The notes below the pieces were generated by a model. The model saw nothing but the letters and a program-made list of their open reading frames with translations. It was not told where the DNA came from and made no database searches. This document shows, piece after piece, positions 1 through 9,687 of a DNA stretch of 64,000 nucleotides. Numbering within the stretch: position 1 is the stretch's first letter; each line of letters opens with the position of its first letter. Position numbers and translations under genes: made by a program. Source of the stretch: Anaerolineaceae bacterium (GTDB taxonomy: Bacteria > Chloroflexota > Anaerolineae > Promineifilales > Promineifilaceae); contig PABI01000002.1 of the NCBI GenBank assembly GCA_002699125.1, positions 1-64,000 on the forward strand. The letters run 5' to 3'.

Positions 1-19
1 GGCGAGTAACGACTTATTA

Positions 20-53
20 AACCCTGACAGGTCTGGAAAGGCCTGTCAGGGTT
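20..53. repeat. Intergenic inverted repeat (aaccctgacagg / cctgtcagggtt), terminator-like or dispersed repeat
   Basis: Perfect 12-bp arms 20-31 and 42-53 with 10-nt loop. Confidence 0.7.
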
Positions 54-73
54 GCCCAAATTGGGAGCAAATC

Positions 74-571
74 ATGAGTGATTTAACCGTAAACGATGCA
101 AAAGAAGTGAAAACAAAACCGTTGTGGCCCTGGCTGATTACGGCCGTTATCGTGTTAATAGGTATCGGCACTGCCGGTTATTGGGGCTGGCAGCAGTACC
201 AGCTGCGCCTGGCCGCAGAACACAAAGCCGAGTTGCAGGCGGAAGCCATCGCTCAGATTGAGGACCAATGGGGCGTGCGCTTTATGCACGTGGCGCTGGT
301 GGCTGAAGGCGGCCTGCTCGACGTGCGCTATCAGGTGACCGATCCGGACAAGGCCGTTTACATGTTTGACGAAGTAGAAAACATTCCGCGCGTCATTGCC
401 GGTAACGGCATCGAACTGGCCATGAATGACGATCCGCACACGCATGACCTGGAGTTTGGCTTGTCCTACTTCTTCCTGCTGCGCAACGTGGATGATTCGG
501 TGAAGCCGGGCGACCAGGTGACGATTGCTGTAGGTGATTTGGAGCTGCCTTACTTTGCAGTGGAGCAGTAG
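74..571 (+). CDS. Hypothetical membrane-anchored protein
   Basis: 165-aa ORF with one N-terminal TM segment; directly upstream of CopC-like genes. Confidence 0.7.
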   Translation: MSDLTVNDAKEVKTKPLWPWLITAVIVLIGIGTAGYWGWQQYQLRLAAEHKAELQAEAIAQIEDQWGVRFMHVALVAEGGLLDVRYQVTDPDKAVYMFDEVENIPRVIAGNGIELAMNDDPHTHDLEFGLSYFFLLRNVDDSVKPGDQVTIAVGDLELPYFAVEQ

Positions 572-581
572 CGAGCAGATC

Positions 582-1109
582 ATGAACAGGCAAAAGTGGA
601 TTTTGGCATTGGCTTTGGCACTGCTGTTGGCGGCCTGGCGGCCGTGGGCGGTGCAGGCTCATGCCGTACCGGTGCAAAGCATCCCGGCCGATGGCGCGGT
701 GCTCACCAGTTCGCCCAAACAGGTGACAGTCACTTTTAGCAACGTGCTGGACCCGTCTGGCAGCCAGCTGGTCGTGTATGACCGGCGCGGGCAAAAGGTG
801 GACATTGGCGACTGCGGCGTGGCGGCCGTGGATCCGACGCGCAAGACGCTGGTAACAACGTTGGAGTCTGACCTGCCGCCGGGCAAATACAACATTTACT
901 GGACCAGCATCACCGACACGGAAGATGTGCATGACGGCCATGTGGTAAACGGGCAGCTGGAGTTTTTTATTGCTGAACCACCCTGGCTTACCTTTTTGAA
1001 AGGGGTGGGCATTGCCCTGGGCGTGGCGACCGCCCTGGGTGGCTGGTTTGGCTTCATGGCCACCCGCCGCCAGCTAAAGCGTCTGGAGCAGAAGTTACAG
1101 GGAGCATGA
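582..1109 (+). CDS. CopC domain-containing protein
   Basis: Signal peptide, then HAVPVQSIPADGAVLTSSPKQVTVTFS (CopC-like) and C-terminal TM; start MNRQKW at 582. Confidence 0.75.
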   Translation: MNRQKWILALALALLLAAWRPWAVQAHAVPVQSIPADGAVLTSSPKQVTVTFSNVLDPSGSQLVVYDRRGQKVDIGDCGVAAVDPTRKTLVTTLESDLPPGKYNIYWTSITDTEDVHDGHVVNGQLEFFIAEPPWLTFLKGVGIALGVATALGGWFGFMATRRQLKRLEQKLQGA

Positions 1110-1663
1110 TGAAAAAACGTTTACTTTTGGTCGCATCACTTTTTATTGGGTTGTTGATGATGCCTGTGGTGAGCTATGCGCATCTGGTGGAGCTGCTTTC
1201 GTCGTTTCCGGGGAATGGAGCGATTGTGGCAGAGGCACCGGGGGTGATTACGGCCGTTTTCAACGAAGAAATCCAAACCGCCACCAGCACATTCGCGGTA
1301 TTCGATGGCCAGGGCCAACAGGTAGACAGCGGCGACGGCGGCGTGGACCTGAACGATCCAGAGCACGCCTCCATGCGGGTCAGCGTGCCGCCGCTGGCCA
1401 ACGGTGCTTACACCGTGCGCTGGCACGCGATGCTGCTGGATGGGGATGCCACAGCCGGTTCGTTCAACTTCTTTGTGGGGGATGAGGCTGAGGCCAATGC
1501 CGCCAACTTCACACCGATCTCAGATGGATATGAAGTGGAGGCAACGGCCGTACCCAGCACGGCCCCCAACAACACCATCTGGCTGGCAGCAGGGATTGTT
1601 GTAACTATCCTGCTCATCGGTGGCACTTTCTTCATTTTCAGCAGACGGAACAGTTCCACTTGA
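1106..1663 (+). CDS. CopC domain-containing protein
   Basis: AHLVELLSSFPGNGAIVAEAPGVITAVFNEEI; C-terminal TM; overlaps previous stop. Confidence 0.75.
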   Translation: MMKKRLLLVASLFIGLLMMPVVSYAHLVELLSSFPGNGAIVAEAPGVITAVFNEEIQTATSTFAVFDGQGQQVDSGDGGVDLNDPEHASMRVSVPPLANGAYTVRWHAMLLDGDATAGSFNFFVGDEAEANAANFTPISDGYEVEATAVPSTAPNNTIWLAAGIVVTILLIGGTFFIFSRRNSST

Positions 1664-1867
1664 AATATTGCCCCTAAAAGACAACAATGAATTTGAGTAA
1701 ACAACGAATGGCGTTTTCAGAGAAAATTCGTTAATTTCTTCAATTCGTTGTTGTCAAAGCAGCCCCAACAAACCCCAAGATTTTTCAACAATTTACGCTA
1801 CGCATTTGCCTATACTTGGAATTGGTAGCTTGCTACCAAAATCAACGTTGAGAACTGGTGAGAGCGT

Positions 1868-3787
1868 ATGCGCAAATTCCCCATTTTAATGATCGCTTCC
1901 CTGCTGTCCCTTATTTTGGCGGCCACGACCAGCCGCAGCACCCACGCCCACGCGGCGCTGGTGCGTACCGACCCGCCAGACAGCACCGTGCTGGCCGAGG
2001 CACCCTCTCAGGTGCGCCTCTGGTACAACGAGCCGATTTCGGTGAGCTTTAGCACGTTTCAGGTGCTGGACCTGGACGGCAAGCCGGTGGAGCTAACCGG
2101 CATTCATCTCGATGAGCTTGATCCGCAGCTGGTTATTCTAGACCTGCCGCAAATTGGGGATGGCGTCTACAGCATTCACTGGCACGTGCTCTCCGCCGCC
2201 GATGGCCACGATACGCAAGGGTACGTGGTGTTTGGCGTGGGGAACAGTGCCGATTTAAATACGGCCGTTACCCATGAAGTGCAAACGGCCGTTCCCTGGA
2301 CCGAAGTGATCTTACGCTGGCTCAACTACAGCCTGATGGCCCTGGTCATTGGTGCGGTCGTGGTCGTTCAATTCGTTTTACCCCGCGCCCAGCGGCGCAC
2401 CGTTCTCACCGACAGCTACCTGCCTGCTCGCCGCCACATTCTCAAGCTGGCATTTTATGCTGCACTTGGTTCACTGGTTGTGGGTGTAGGATTGTACCTG
2501 TACCAGCTCTCCCGCCTGCTGGCCAATCTGGCCGCCGAAGCGACCTGGCTGGGCACCGGTTGGGAGCTGCTAGTGGATTCGCGCTGGGGCTGGCTCTGGC
2601 TGGGACGGCAGGCGACGTTTGCCGCGCTGGCCGTGCTGTTTGGCAAAATGCAGCAGCGGAGCAATTGGGAAATTGTAGCGGTGGTGTTGGTGGTGGGGAC
2701 GGCCGTTCTCCAAGCCCTCACCAGCCACGCAGCGGCCGTTACCGATCTGTCCTCCCTGGCACTCCTGGCTGATGCCCTGCATGTTTTAGCGATGGGCGCC
2801 TGGCTCGGTGGGGTGGTCTCGCTGCTGATTGGCATTCCCGCAGTCGCCGCGCAAGCGCTGCCGGAGCAGGCACGCCAGCTGCGTAAAGAGGCGTGGCGCG
2901 TGTTTGGTCCTGTAGCGGCCGTGTCTGTGGGACTGCTGGTGTTTAGCGGATTGGTCAGCGCCGGTTTCCAGGTGGCCACGCCAGACGCCATGCTCACCAG
3001 CTTCTATGGCCAGTCGCTGCTGACCAAAATTGGCCTGATGCTGCTAATGGGGCTGTTTGGCCTGATCAATTCTGCTTCGCTGCATTCCCGCATAGCGGCC
3101 CCGCTGGCCCGACTGCTCAAAAAACCGGCTGGCTGGACCCCGTTCTCGGCCAATCACCTGCCGCGGCTGGTGCTGCTGGAAGCTGGCGTGGGCCTTGTTG
3201 TGCTGCTGGCCACAGGAATTGTGACGGCCACGCCAACGGCCGTTGGCCCCGCCTACCTGCCTTACCCCGACGAAGAACAACCTTCCGCCATGACCCAATC
3301 GGTGGAAGACATGATCATCTCTTTCTCGTCCAAACCCAACCTGCCGGGACAAAATATCTTTTTGGTGCGGGCGACCAGCCACCGGCGTCCCGCTCCAGCC
3401 GAAGTCGCTAAAGTCATCTTGCGCTTTACCTACCTGGAAGAAGATCTGGGCACGGTTTCGGTGGAGGCACAGGAGATTGATACGGCCGCTTACCGGCTGG
3501 GTGGCGGTTACTTCTCCTTGCCCGGTCGCTGGCATGTGGATGTGGCCGTGCGCCGTCTGGGGGTGGAAGACAGCATCGGCCAGTTTGAATGGATCGTACC
3601 GCCCACGGCCGAACCTCAACCGGTCCTGCTGTCTGATCAATCGCTGCGGCCTATTTTGCTGCCGCTCGGCCTTGCGGGATTCCTTCTGATTGTGACTGTT
3701 GGTTTGATTTTGTGGCGGCGCAAGCAGCGCCAGAGCAGCCTGGAGGACGTTCTGGGGGCAGCCGAGACTCTGGTGGGAGCCAAATAG
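1868..3787 (+). CDS. CopC-CopD fusion copper resistance protein
   Basis: N-terminal CopC (HAHAALVRTDPPDSTVLAEAPSQVRLWYNEPIS) followed by multi-TM CopD-like region. Confidence 0.85.
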   Translation: MRKFPILMIASLLSLILAATTSRSTHAHAALVRTDPPDSTVLAEAPSQVRLWYNEPISVSFSTFQVLDLDGKPVELTGIHLDELDPQLVILDLPQIGDGVYSIHWHVLSAADGHDTQGYVVFGVGNSADLNTAVTHEVQTAVPWTEVILRWLNYSLMALVIGAVVVVQFVLPRAQRRTVLTDSYLPARRHILKLAFYAALGSLVVGVGLYLYQLSRLLANLAAEATWLGTGWELLVDSRWGWLWLGRQATFAALAVLFGKMQQRSNWEIVAVVLVVGTAVLQALTSHAAAVTDLSSLALLADALHVLAMGAWLGGVVSLLIGIPAVAAQALPEQARQLRKEAWRVFGPVAAVSVGLLVFSGLVSAGFQVATPDAMLTSFYGQSLLTKIGLMLLMGLFGLINSASLHSRIAAPLARLLKKPAGWTPFSANHLPRLVLLEAGVGLVVLLATGIVTATPTAVGPAYLPYPDEEQPSAMTQSVEDMIISFSSKPNLPGQNIFLVRATSHRRPAPAEVAKVILRFTYLEEDLGTVSVEAQEIDTAAYRLGGGYFSLPGRWHVDVAVRRLGVEDSIGQFEWIVPPTAEPQPVLLSDQSLRPILLPLGLAGFLLIVTVGLILWRRKQRQSSLEDVLGAAETLVGAK

Positions 3788-3897
3788 CAAGTCAATCTAC
3801 CTTTTCCGTTACTTTATCCATAAAAATGGCACAGTACACATACAGCGGTCATTTTTCGGGCATCTGTAACGTATCTCACTTTAGAAAAGGGCAGGCT

Positions 3898-4053
3898 ATG
3901 CACGCAACCATCGTATATCTACTTTTAGGCGTCTGGAGTGCAGCCTCTTTACTGATTACAGTTTTGGCTTGCATGTTGTCCGCCAGGTTGAGCCGGCGTG
4001 AAAAGCAGTTGGAATCATCTTGTAAGCGACAACGCATAGTACCGTACTCCTAA
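3898..4053 (+). CDS. Small single-TM protein
   Basis: 51-aa ORF MHATIVYLLLGVWSAASLLITVLACMLSARLSRREKQ...; one TM plus basic tail. Confidence 0.35.
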   Translation: MHATIVYLLLGVWSAASLLITVLACMLSARLSRREKQLESSCKRQRIVPYS

Positions 4054-4222
4054 ATACGCAATTCCCCGTTACGTTTTCCTTAAAATGGTCACTTAAGTAA
4101 GTGGATTGGCCGTTTTTAAGCGGAACGGCCGTATGTAATCGGCAAAAAGTTTGGCAGAATACCCAGTCAATTTGGCCGATTACGCAGTGAAGAAGTTGAC
4201 TTGTTTTTAGGGGCATTTGATA

Positions 4223-5455
4223 ATGGTTCAATTGAAAACTGTACGGGTGCCAAAGCATTGGCTCTGGGTTTTTCTTATCGCAAGTTTGCTGCTGTGCAAT
4301 CAAACGGCCGTTGCCCAAACCACCAACGATGGCACCATTACCGGCACCGTGCGTAACGGCACGACGGACAAACCCGCTCCCGAGGGCACCGAAGTTATTC
4401 TGTATGCCTACAACAGCAGCTACACCCGCACCGAAACCATGACCACCACGCTGGACGCGGACGGCCGTTTCCAGTTCAGCCTCACCGACCAGCCCGATGA
4501 TTGGGTCTATCTCGCCAGCACCACCTACCAGGAACTCTCCTTCAGCAGCAACATTGCTTCCCTCACATCTGGCCAACCGCTAGATTTATCCCTCACCGTC
4601 TACGAGCCTACCAGCGATCCGGCCGATGTAGTCATCGATCAGCTGCGCATTTCGCTGGAAGTTGTGGGACAGGAGGTGCAGGTGCAGGAACTGTATGTGA
4701 TGAACAATGAGGGAACGGCCGTTTTCACCGGCAGTGGCGACAGCGGAACGGTCCAGTTTAACCTGCCCGCCAACGCCCAGGCGATCACCTTTGAGCGCGG
4801 CATGGGGCCAAACAGCGGCTTCTTCCCCACATCAGACGTGATTCAGCAAGACGGCCGTTGGGTCGATACCATTGCCCTGCGCCCCGGCCCCAACAGCCTG
4901 ACTCTGCGCGTAACCTATCAACTGCCGCCGGCGGATAGACTCGATTTGTCGCGCCAGCTGCCTTACCAAACAAACAACATCACCGTGGCTCTGCCAGATG
5001 ACGGGCTCACATTTGCCGCTGACGGCTGGCAGCAGCAATCGACGCAGTCGGTCGGCGAAAAGGGAGTCATATTGAGCTATGCGCAGAGCGACTTGGCCAA
5101 AGAGAGCCAGCTTTCGCTTACGTTTTCCGGATCGCCCACACCGTTACAATCAACTTCCCTCACCACATCCAGCACCGGGGACTGGATCATAAGTCTGGGC
5201 ATTTTGCTCCTCGTGACATTTGTGGGTTTTCGCTTGCTGCGCCCCAAAGCCCGGCCCGCCATGATGCCTCAACTGGCCACTGCCGGAACGGCACCATCCC
5301 CCAGCAAAAACGACAAGGCAGAGCGGTGGCAGCTGCTCTTTGCCCTGGCCGATTTAGACAACGCCTACAAAAACGGCAAGCTAAGCGAAGCCGAGTATCA
5401 ACAACAGCGCCAGGAAATCAAAGCCCATCTCCGTTCTATTTGGGAAATTGAATAG
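4223..5455 (+). CDS. Membrane-anchored carboxypeptidase-regulatory-like domain protein
   Basis: Signal peptide, Ig/CPD-like N-terminal domain (GTITGTVRNGT...), C-terminal TM and SHOCT-like tail (LDNAYKNGKLSEAEYQQQR). Confidence 0.6.
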   Translation: MVQLKTVRVPKHWLWVFLIASLLLCNQTAVAQTTNDGTITGTVRNGTTDKPAPEGTEVILYAYNSSYTRTETMTTTLDADGRFQFSLTDQPDDWVYLASTTYQELSFSSNIASLTSGQPLDLSLTVYEPTSDPADVVIDQLRISLEVVGQEVQVQELYVMNNEGTAVFTGSGDSGTVQFNLPANAQAITFERGMGPNSGFFPTSDVIQQDGRWVDTIALRPGPNSLTLRVTYQLPPADRLDLSRQLPYQTNNITVALPDDGLTFAADGWQQQSTQSVGEKGVILSYAQSDLAKESQLSLTFSGSPTPLQSTSLTTSSTGDWIISLGILLLVTFVGFRLLRPKARPAMMPQLATAGTAPSPSKNDKAERWQLLFALADLDNAYKNGKLSEAEYQQQRQEIKAHLRSIWEIE

Positions 5456-5463
5456 CACCTATT

Positions 5464-6339
5464 ATGCAAAAACGTTTGACTAACTCTTTTGTCCGGCGGG
5501 AGGATTTTGCGGCGAGTGGCGAGACGACCGTACGGCCGTACGAACTCGAACTCAGCCTCTTCTTCGTCATCGTCCTCAGCGGCATTTACATCGCCTACGA
5601 CATTCTAGCGATTCCCGATGGCGGGCATCCCTTTGGTCACTCGCTGGGCATTGTCGGCACCCTGCTCATGGTGATGACCGAGACGCTTTACAGCCTGCGC
5701 AAGCGCACCAATTGGCTCAATTGGGCCGGGCCGGTGCGCTACTGGCTGTCGCTGCATATCGTCACCGGCATCGTGGGCCCTTTCATGGTGCTGATGCACA
5801 CTGGGCTGCAATTTCGTGGTCTGGCCGGGGTGAGCTTTTTCCTCACGCTGATTGTAGTCGGCAGCGGTTTTGTGGGGCGTTATCTCTACACGGCGCTGCC
5901 GCGCACCATTTCCGGTGTCACCACCTCAAAGCAGGCGTTGGAACGGGAGATTACGGCCGTATCCCACCAAATCACCCAATTCGAAGCCCAAAAACCGGAG
6001 CGCGTGCAGCAGCTTGTCGCCGAGCTCAGCCAACGCCCTACAGGGCGCAATCCCCTGCTCTCCATTTTGGGTCGATCCTACTACCAATGGCGCTTCCAGC
6101 GCCGCCTCAAGCGTGAACTCAAAAAGATGGACCAGCTGGCCGCCGAGCAAAAGCAGCAGCTCAGCCAGATGCTCACCCGCCGCCGCGACCTCCAGCGCCA
6201 GAGCGAAATGTTGCAAGCCGCCCGTCGCGTCATGCGCGTCTGGCACATTTTGCACATTCCCTTTGGTCTGACGCTCTTTTTCTCTGTGGCCATTCACGTG
6301 GTGGCCACCATCTATTTCCGGGCGGGCTTGTTTAAGTGA
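5464..6339 (+). CDS. Membrane cytochrome b-like protein
   Basis: Multi-TM protein with spaced His in TMs (LHIVTGIVGPFMVLMHTGLQ; WHILHIPFGLTLFFSVAIHVVATIYF) next to multiheme cytochrome. Confidence 0.6.
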   Translation: MQKRLTNSFVRREDFAASGETTVRPYELELSLFFVIVLSGIYIAYDILAIPDGGHPFGHSLGIVGTLLMVMTETLYSLRKRTNWLNWAGPVRYWLSLHIVTGIVGPFMVLMHTGLQFRGLAGVSFFLTLIVVGSGFVGRYLYTALPRTISGVTTSKQALEREITAVSHQITQFEAQKPERVQQLVAELSQRPTGRNPLLSILGRSYYQWRFQRRLKRELKKMDQLAAEQKQQLSQMLTRRRDLQRQSEMLQAARRVMRVWHILHIPFGLTLFFSVAIHVVATIYFRAGLFK

Positions 6340-7829
6340 GGCAGTATCGCCGGCTGGAGCGCCAGCATCCCATTTTTTCGCCTGTTGCCCTCATCTCCAC
6401 CCTTATTTTGGGGATGGGATTGGCCGTTGGCGTCTACCTCACCGGTGGCCGGGCCTTCAGCCCCGGTGACCTGTCGGCGCTCAACCACAGCGGCGAACCG
6501 ATGGCCGACGTTTTGTCCCACGCCGACATCGGCGATAGCTGCGGCCAATGCCACGCGCCGTTCCAGGGCGTCGAGGCCGCGCTCTGTGAGGATTGCCACA
6601 AAAACATTGCGGTTGAGCGAGAGGGGGATGGGCTGCACGGCCGTTTACCCAACGTCGAACAGTGCAGTAATTGCCATCTGGAACATGAAGGCGCGGATTA
6701 TGATTTGAAAACGGCCGCCATCGCCAACTTCGACCACGGCCTGACCGATTTTGCCCTGACCCACCACGACGTTAGCAGCGCCAATGCCGAACTGGCCTGC
6801 GCCGACTGCCACACCGACGAAGGCAGCTACACCATGCAAGACAGCACCTGCGCCAACTGTCATCGCGAGCGTGACGCTGAATTCATCGTCGAGCATGACG
6901 AGGCATTCGGAGCCAACTGCCTCAACTGCCACGATGGACTGGACACGATGTCTGACTTTACCATGGCCCAGCACGCCGAGCTGTTTGCCCTGACCGGCGC
7001 GCACGAAAGTGCAAGCTGCGAAAGCTGCCACGTCGGTGGTGAATTCGAAGGCACACCACAGGAGTGCGCCGTCTGCCACGCCGAACCGGAAAAACACCAG
7101 GCGATGTTTGGCACTGATTGCGCCGGCTGCCACACCACCGCCGCCTGGCAGCCGGCCACGGTTGAGGGCGCGCCGTTTGACCACGAGCGCACGACCAGCT
7201 TCAGCCTGGCCCGCCACATCACCGATTTTGACGGCAGTGAAATGGGCTGCACCCACTGCCACAGCGGCGAGCAGCCGCTCCAGGTGGCGGATGCGACGTG
7301 TGAAGGGTGTCACGGAACGGCCGTTCCCACCTTCATCACCGAACACACCGCCCTTTTTGGCCCACGCTGCCAGGATTGTCATGATGGGCTGGACAGCATG
7401 GCCAACTTTGACCACGCTAACGTCTGGCCGCTGGCCGGACAGCACGCCGTGGCCCAATGCACCGCCTGCCACACTAACCAGGTATTCCAGGGCACGCCAC
7501 GTGAATGCGTCGCCTGCCACGCCGAGCCGGAAATTCACTTTGGCATCTTTGGCACGGAGTGCGCCAACTGCCACACGGTCGATGGCTGGCTGCCGGCCCA
7601 ACTGCGCCAGCACACCTTCCCCCTGGACCACGGCGAACAGGACGTGCTGGAATGCACCGCCTGCCACACCGGCACCAGCTACACCGCCTACGACTGCACC
7701 ACCTGCCACGAACACAACATGGAAGAAGTGCTGGACGAACACGACGATCTCAACATCACCCAGGCGGAACTGTTCGCCTGTGCTTCCTGCCACCCCACCG
7801 GCCACGAGGACGAGGCGGAAGATGATTAA
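6336..7829 (+). CDS. Multiheme c-type cytochrome (18 CxxCH)
   Basis: 18 CxxCH motifs counted in the translation; N-terminal TM/signal anchor; overlaps upstream stop. Confidence 0.9.
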   Translation: MRQYRRLERQHPIFSPVALISTLILGMGLAVGVYLTGGRAFSPGDLSALNHSGEPMADVLSHADIGDSCGQCHAPFQGVEAALCEDCHKNIAVEREGDGLHGRLPNVEQCSNCHLEHEGADYDLKTAAIANFDHGLTDFALTHHDVSSANAELACADCHTDEGSYTMQDSTCANCHRERDAEFIVEHDEAFGANCLNCHDGLDTMSDFTMAQHAELFALTGAHESASCESCHVGGEFEGTPQECAVCHAEPEKHQAMFGTDCAGCHTTAAWQPATVEGAPFDHERTTSFSLARHITDFDGSEMGCTHCHSGEQPLQVADATCEGCHGTAVPTFITEHTALFGPRCQDCHDGLDSMANFDHANVWPLAGQHAVAQCTACHTNQVFQGTPRECVACHAEPEIHFGIFGTECANCHTVDGWLPAQLRQHTFPLDHGEQDVLECTACHTGTSYTAYDCTTCHEHNMEEVLDEHDDLNITQAELFACASCHPTGHEDEAEDD

Positions 7830-7830
7830 C

Positions 7831-7912
7831 CCCCTCTCTAACTCTCCCCCACAGGGGGAGAGAACTGGCTCCCTCTCCCTGTGGGAGAGGGCTGGGGTGA
7901 GGGTGAGAACGG
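7831..7912. repeat. Dispersed REP-like intergenic element (ccctctccctgtgggagagggctggggtgaggg)
   Basis: Nested inverted repeats ctctcccccacagggggagag and ccctctccctgtgggagaggg between two genes. Confidence 0.7.
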
Positions 7913-8004
7913 CTCGATTCAATAATAACGGGACTATCTACCCGTTACCAAAATCTGTTGAACGACACTTACTCTTTGGAGCGGCGGAAACGAAAGGATT
8001 TTGT

Positions 8005-8325
8005 ATGGGCATTTTGGATGCATTGTTAAAGCGGAAGAAGGAAATGGAAACGACCGTACCCGATTCCATGATCCAACTCGGTCGCGTGGTGGCCGACGCC
8101 AGCCGCTGCGTGCAGTGCGGCATCTGCGGCTACAACTGCCCCGTCGGCATCCCCGTGCGCGATTACGCCCGGCAGGGGCTGCCCGTCAGCGACGCCGCCT
8201 GCATCAGCTGCGGTAACTGCGTCAACGTTTGCCCGCGCGGCACGCTGCGCTGGGAAACCCAGGCCCACGTCATCGTCATGGATCGGTTTGCCGCCCAGAT
8301 GGGCGACATGGCGGGGGGAGATTGA
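8005..8325 (+). CDS. 4Fe-4S ferredoxin-type protein
   Basis: CVQCGICGYNCPVG and CISCGNCVNVCPRG cluster motifs; start MGILDAL at 8005. Confidence 0.85.
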   Translation: MGILDALLKRKKEMETTVPDSMIQLGRVVADASRCVQCGICGYNCPVGIPVRDYARQGLPVSDAACISCGNCVNVCPRGTLRWETQAHVIVMDRFAAQMGDMAGGD

Positions 8326-8326
8326 G

Positions 8327-9664
8327 ATGCGTTACGTAATCATCGGCAACGGTGCCGCCGGAGCCACCGCCGCCCAAACCATCCGGCAAAACGATGCCGC
8401 CGGGGAAATCATTATCCTCACGGCCGAACCGTACCCCATGTATTCTCGTCCCGGCCTGGCCTATGTGCTCATCAAAGAGGTGTCGCCGGAACAAATCGTG
8501 GCCCGCTCGCTGGATTGGTACGAAGAGTGGGGCATTAATCTGGTGCTTGGTGAGGCGGTGAGTTTGGATGTGCAGCGGCAAAGGGTGTGGTTGGGAGACG
8601 GCCGTTCCCTCACCTACGATCGCCTGCTGATTGCCACCGGAGCCAGAGCCACCCCGCCGCCGTATCCCGGTGCCGAACTGGACGGCGTGGTTTACCTGGA
8701 CACGATGGACGGCACCAAAGAGCTGGTGCAAAAAACGCGCCGGGCGCGTCGCGCGGTGGTTATTGGTGGCGGCATCACTGCCCTGGAACTCAGCGAAGGG
8801 CTGGCTCATCGCGGCGTGGAGACGCACTACTTTTTGCGGCGCGACCGCCTCTGGGGGCGCGTCTTTAACGACGAAGAAGCCACCCTGCTGGAAAAAAAGA
8901 TGAAAGCCCATCATGTTCATATTCATTACAACACCGAAGCCGTGGAAATTTTAGGCGACCGCCGCGGCCGGGTGCGCGGCATACGCCTGGAGGATGGCAC
9001 TGAATTTAAGTGCGATTTGGTGGGTGTGGCCATTGGTGTGAAACCGCTCATTGATGTGGTGGCCAACAGCCCCATCGCCACCGACCGGGCCATTTTGGTG
9101 GACGAACAGATGCAAACCAGCGTGCCTAACGTGTTTGCCGCCGGGGACTGCGCTCAGGTGTACGACCGTTGGACTGGGCAGCACATGCTGGACATTCTCT
9201 GGCCCAGCGCCGTGGCCGAAGGGAATGCCGCCGGGCTAAACATGGTGGGCAAGACCTACCGCTATCAAAAAGGCAGTCCGTTTAATGCCTGCTTGCTTTT
9301 TGGCCTGCACATTACCACGATGGGCCAGATTAACCCTCGACGAGACGCGGATGCCGACGAGCCGCAAATTTTGCAGCACATCTCGCGTGGCTCAAGCGAA
9401 GTCTGGTATACGCAGCCACGGCCGTATCGCAGCGCCTGGTCCGCCGAAAAAGACAACACCATCCGCCTGGTGCTCAGCGGTGATTATCTGGTGGGTGCCC
9501 TGGTCATCGGTGAACAAAGCCTCACCGATGCGCTGCGCTACCTGATTGAGCATGAAGTGAACATCGCCCCCATGTTTGAAGAACTAAGCGCAGGTGGCAT
9601 GCGAATGCGCCGCCGCCTGCTGCAATTTTGGCAATCTATCTTGCCGCAACCGATTCAGGTCTGA
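8327..9664 (+). CDS. FAD/NAD(P)-dependent oxidoreductase
   Basis: MRYVIIGNGAAGATAA FAD-binding motif; AVVIGGGITALE second Rossmann fold; NVFAAGDCA. Confidence 0.88.
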   Translation: MRYVIIGNGAAGATAAQTIRQNDAAGEIIILTAEPYPMYSRPGLAYVLIKEVSPEQIVARSLDWYEEWGINLVLGEAVSLDVQRQRVWLGDGRSLTYDRLLIATGARATPPPYPGAELDGVVYLDTMDGTKELVQKTRRARRAVVIGGGITALELSEGLAHRGVETHYFLRRDRLWGRVFNDEEATLLEKKMKAHHVHIHYNTEAVEILGDRRGRVRGIRLEDGTEFKCDLVGVAIGVKPLIDVVANSPIATDRAILVDEQMQTSVPNVFAAGDCAQVYDRWTGQHMLDILWPSAVAEGNAAGLNMVGKTYRYQKGSPFNACLLFGLHITTMGQINPRRDADADEPQILQHISRGSSEVWYTQPRPYRSAWSAEKDNTIRLVLSGDYLVGALVIGEQSLTDALRYLIEHEVNIAPMFEELSAGGMRMRRRLLQFWQSILPQPIQV

Positions 9665-9687
9665 CGCAGTTGTGGAGAAAAGGCATT

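Noticed and set aside
6645-7922. 425-aa minus-strand ORF opposite the 18-haem cytochrome
   Set aside because: The plus strand has 18 CxxCH motifs and a coherent cytochrome; the antisense product is low-complexity G/V/A-rich shadow sequence.
7009-8004. N-terminal part of the 438-aa plus ORF ending at 8325
   Set aside because: It reads the cytochrome out of frame; only the part from MGILDAL (8005) is a credible ferredoxin.
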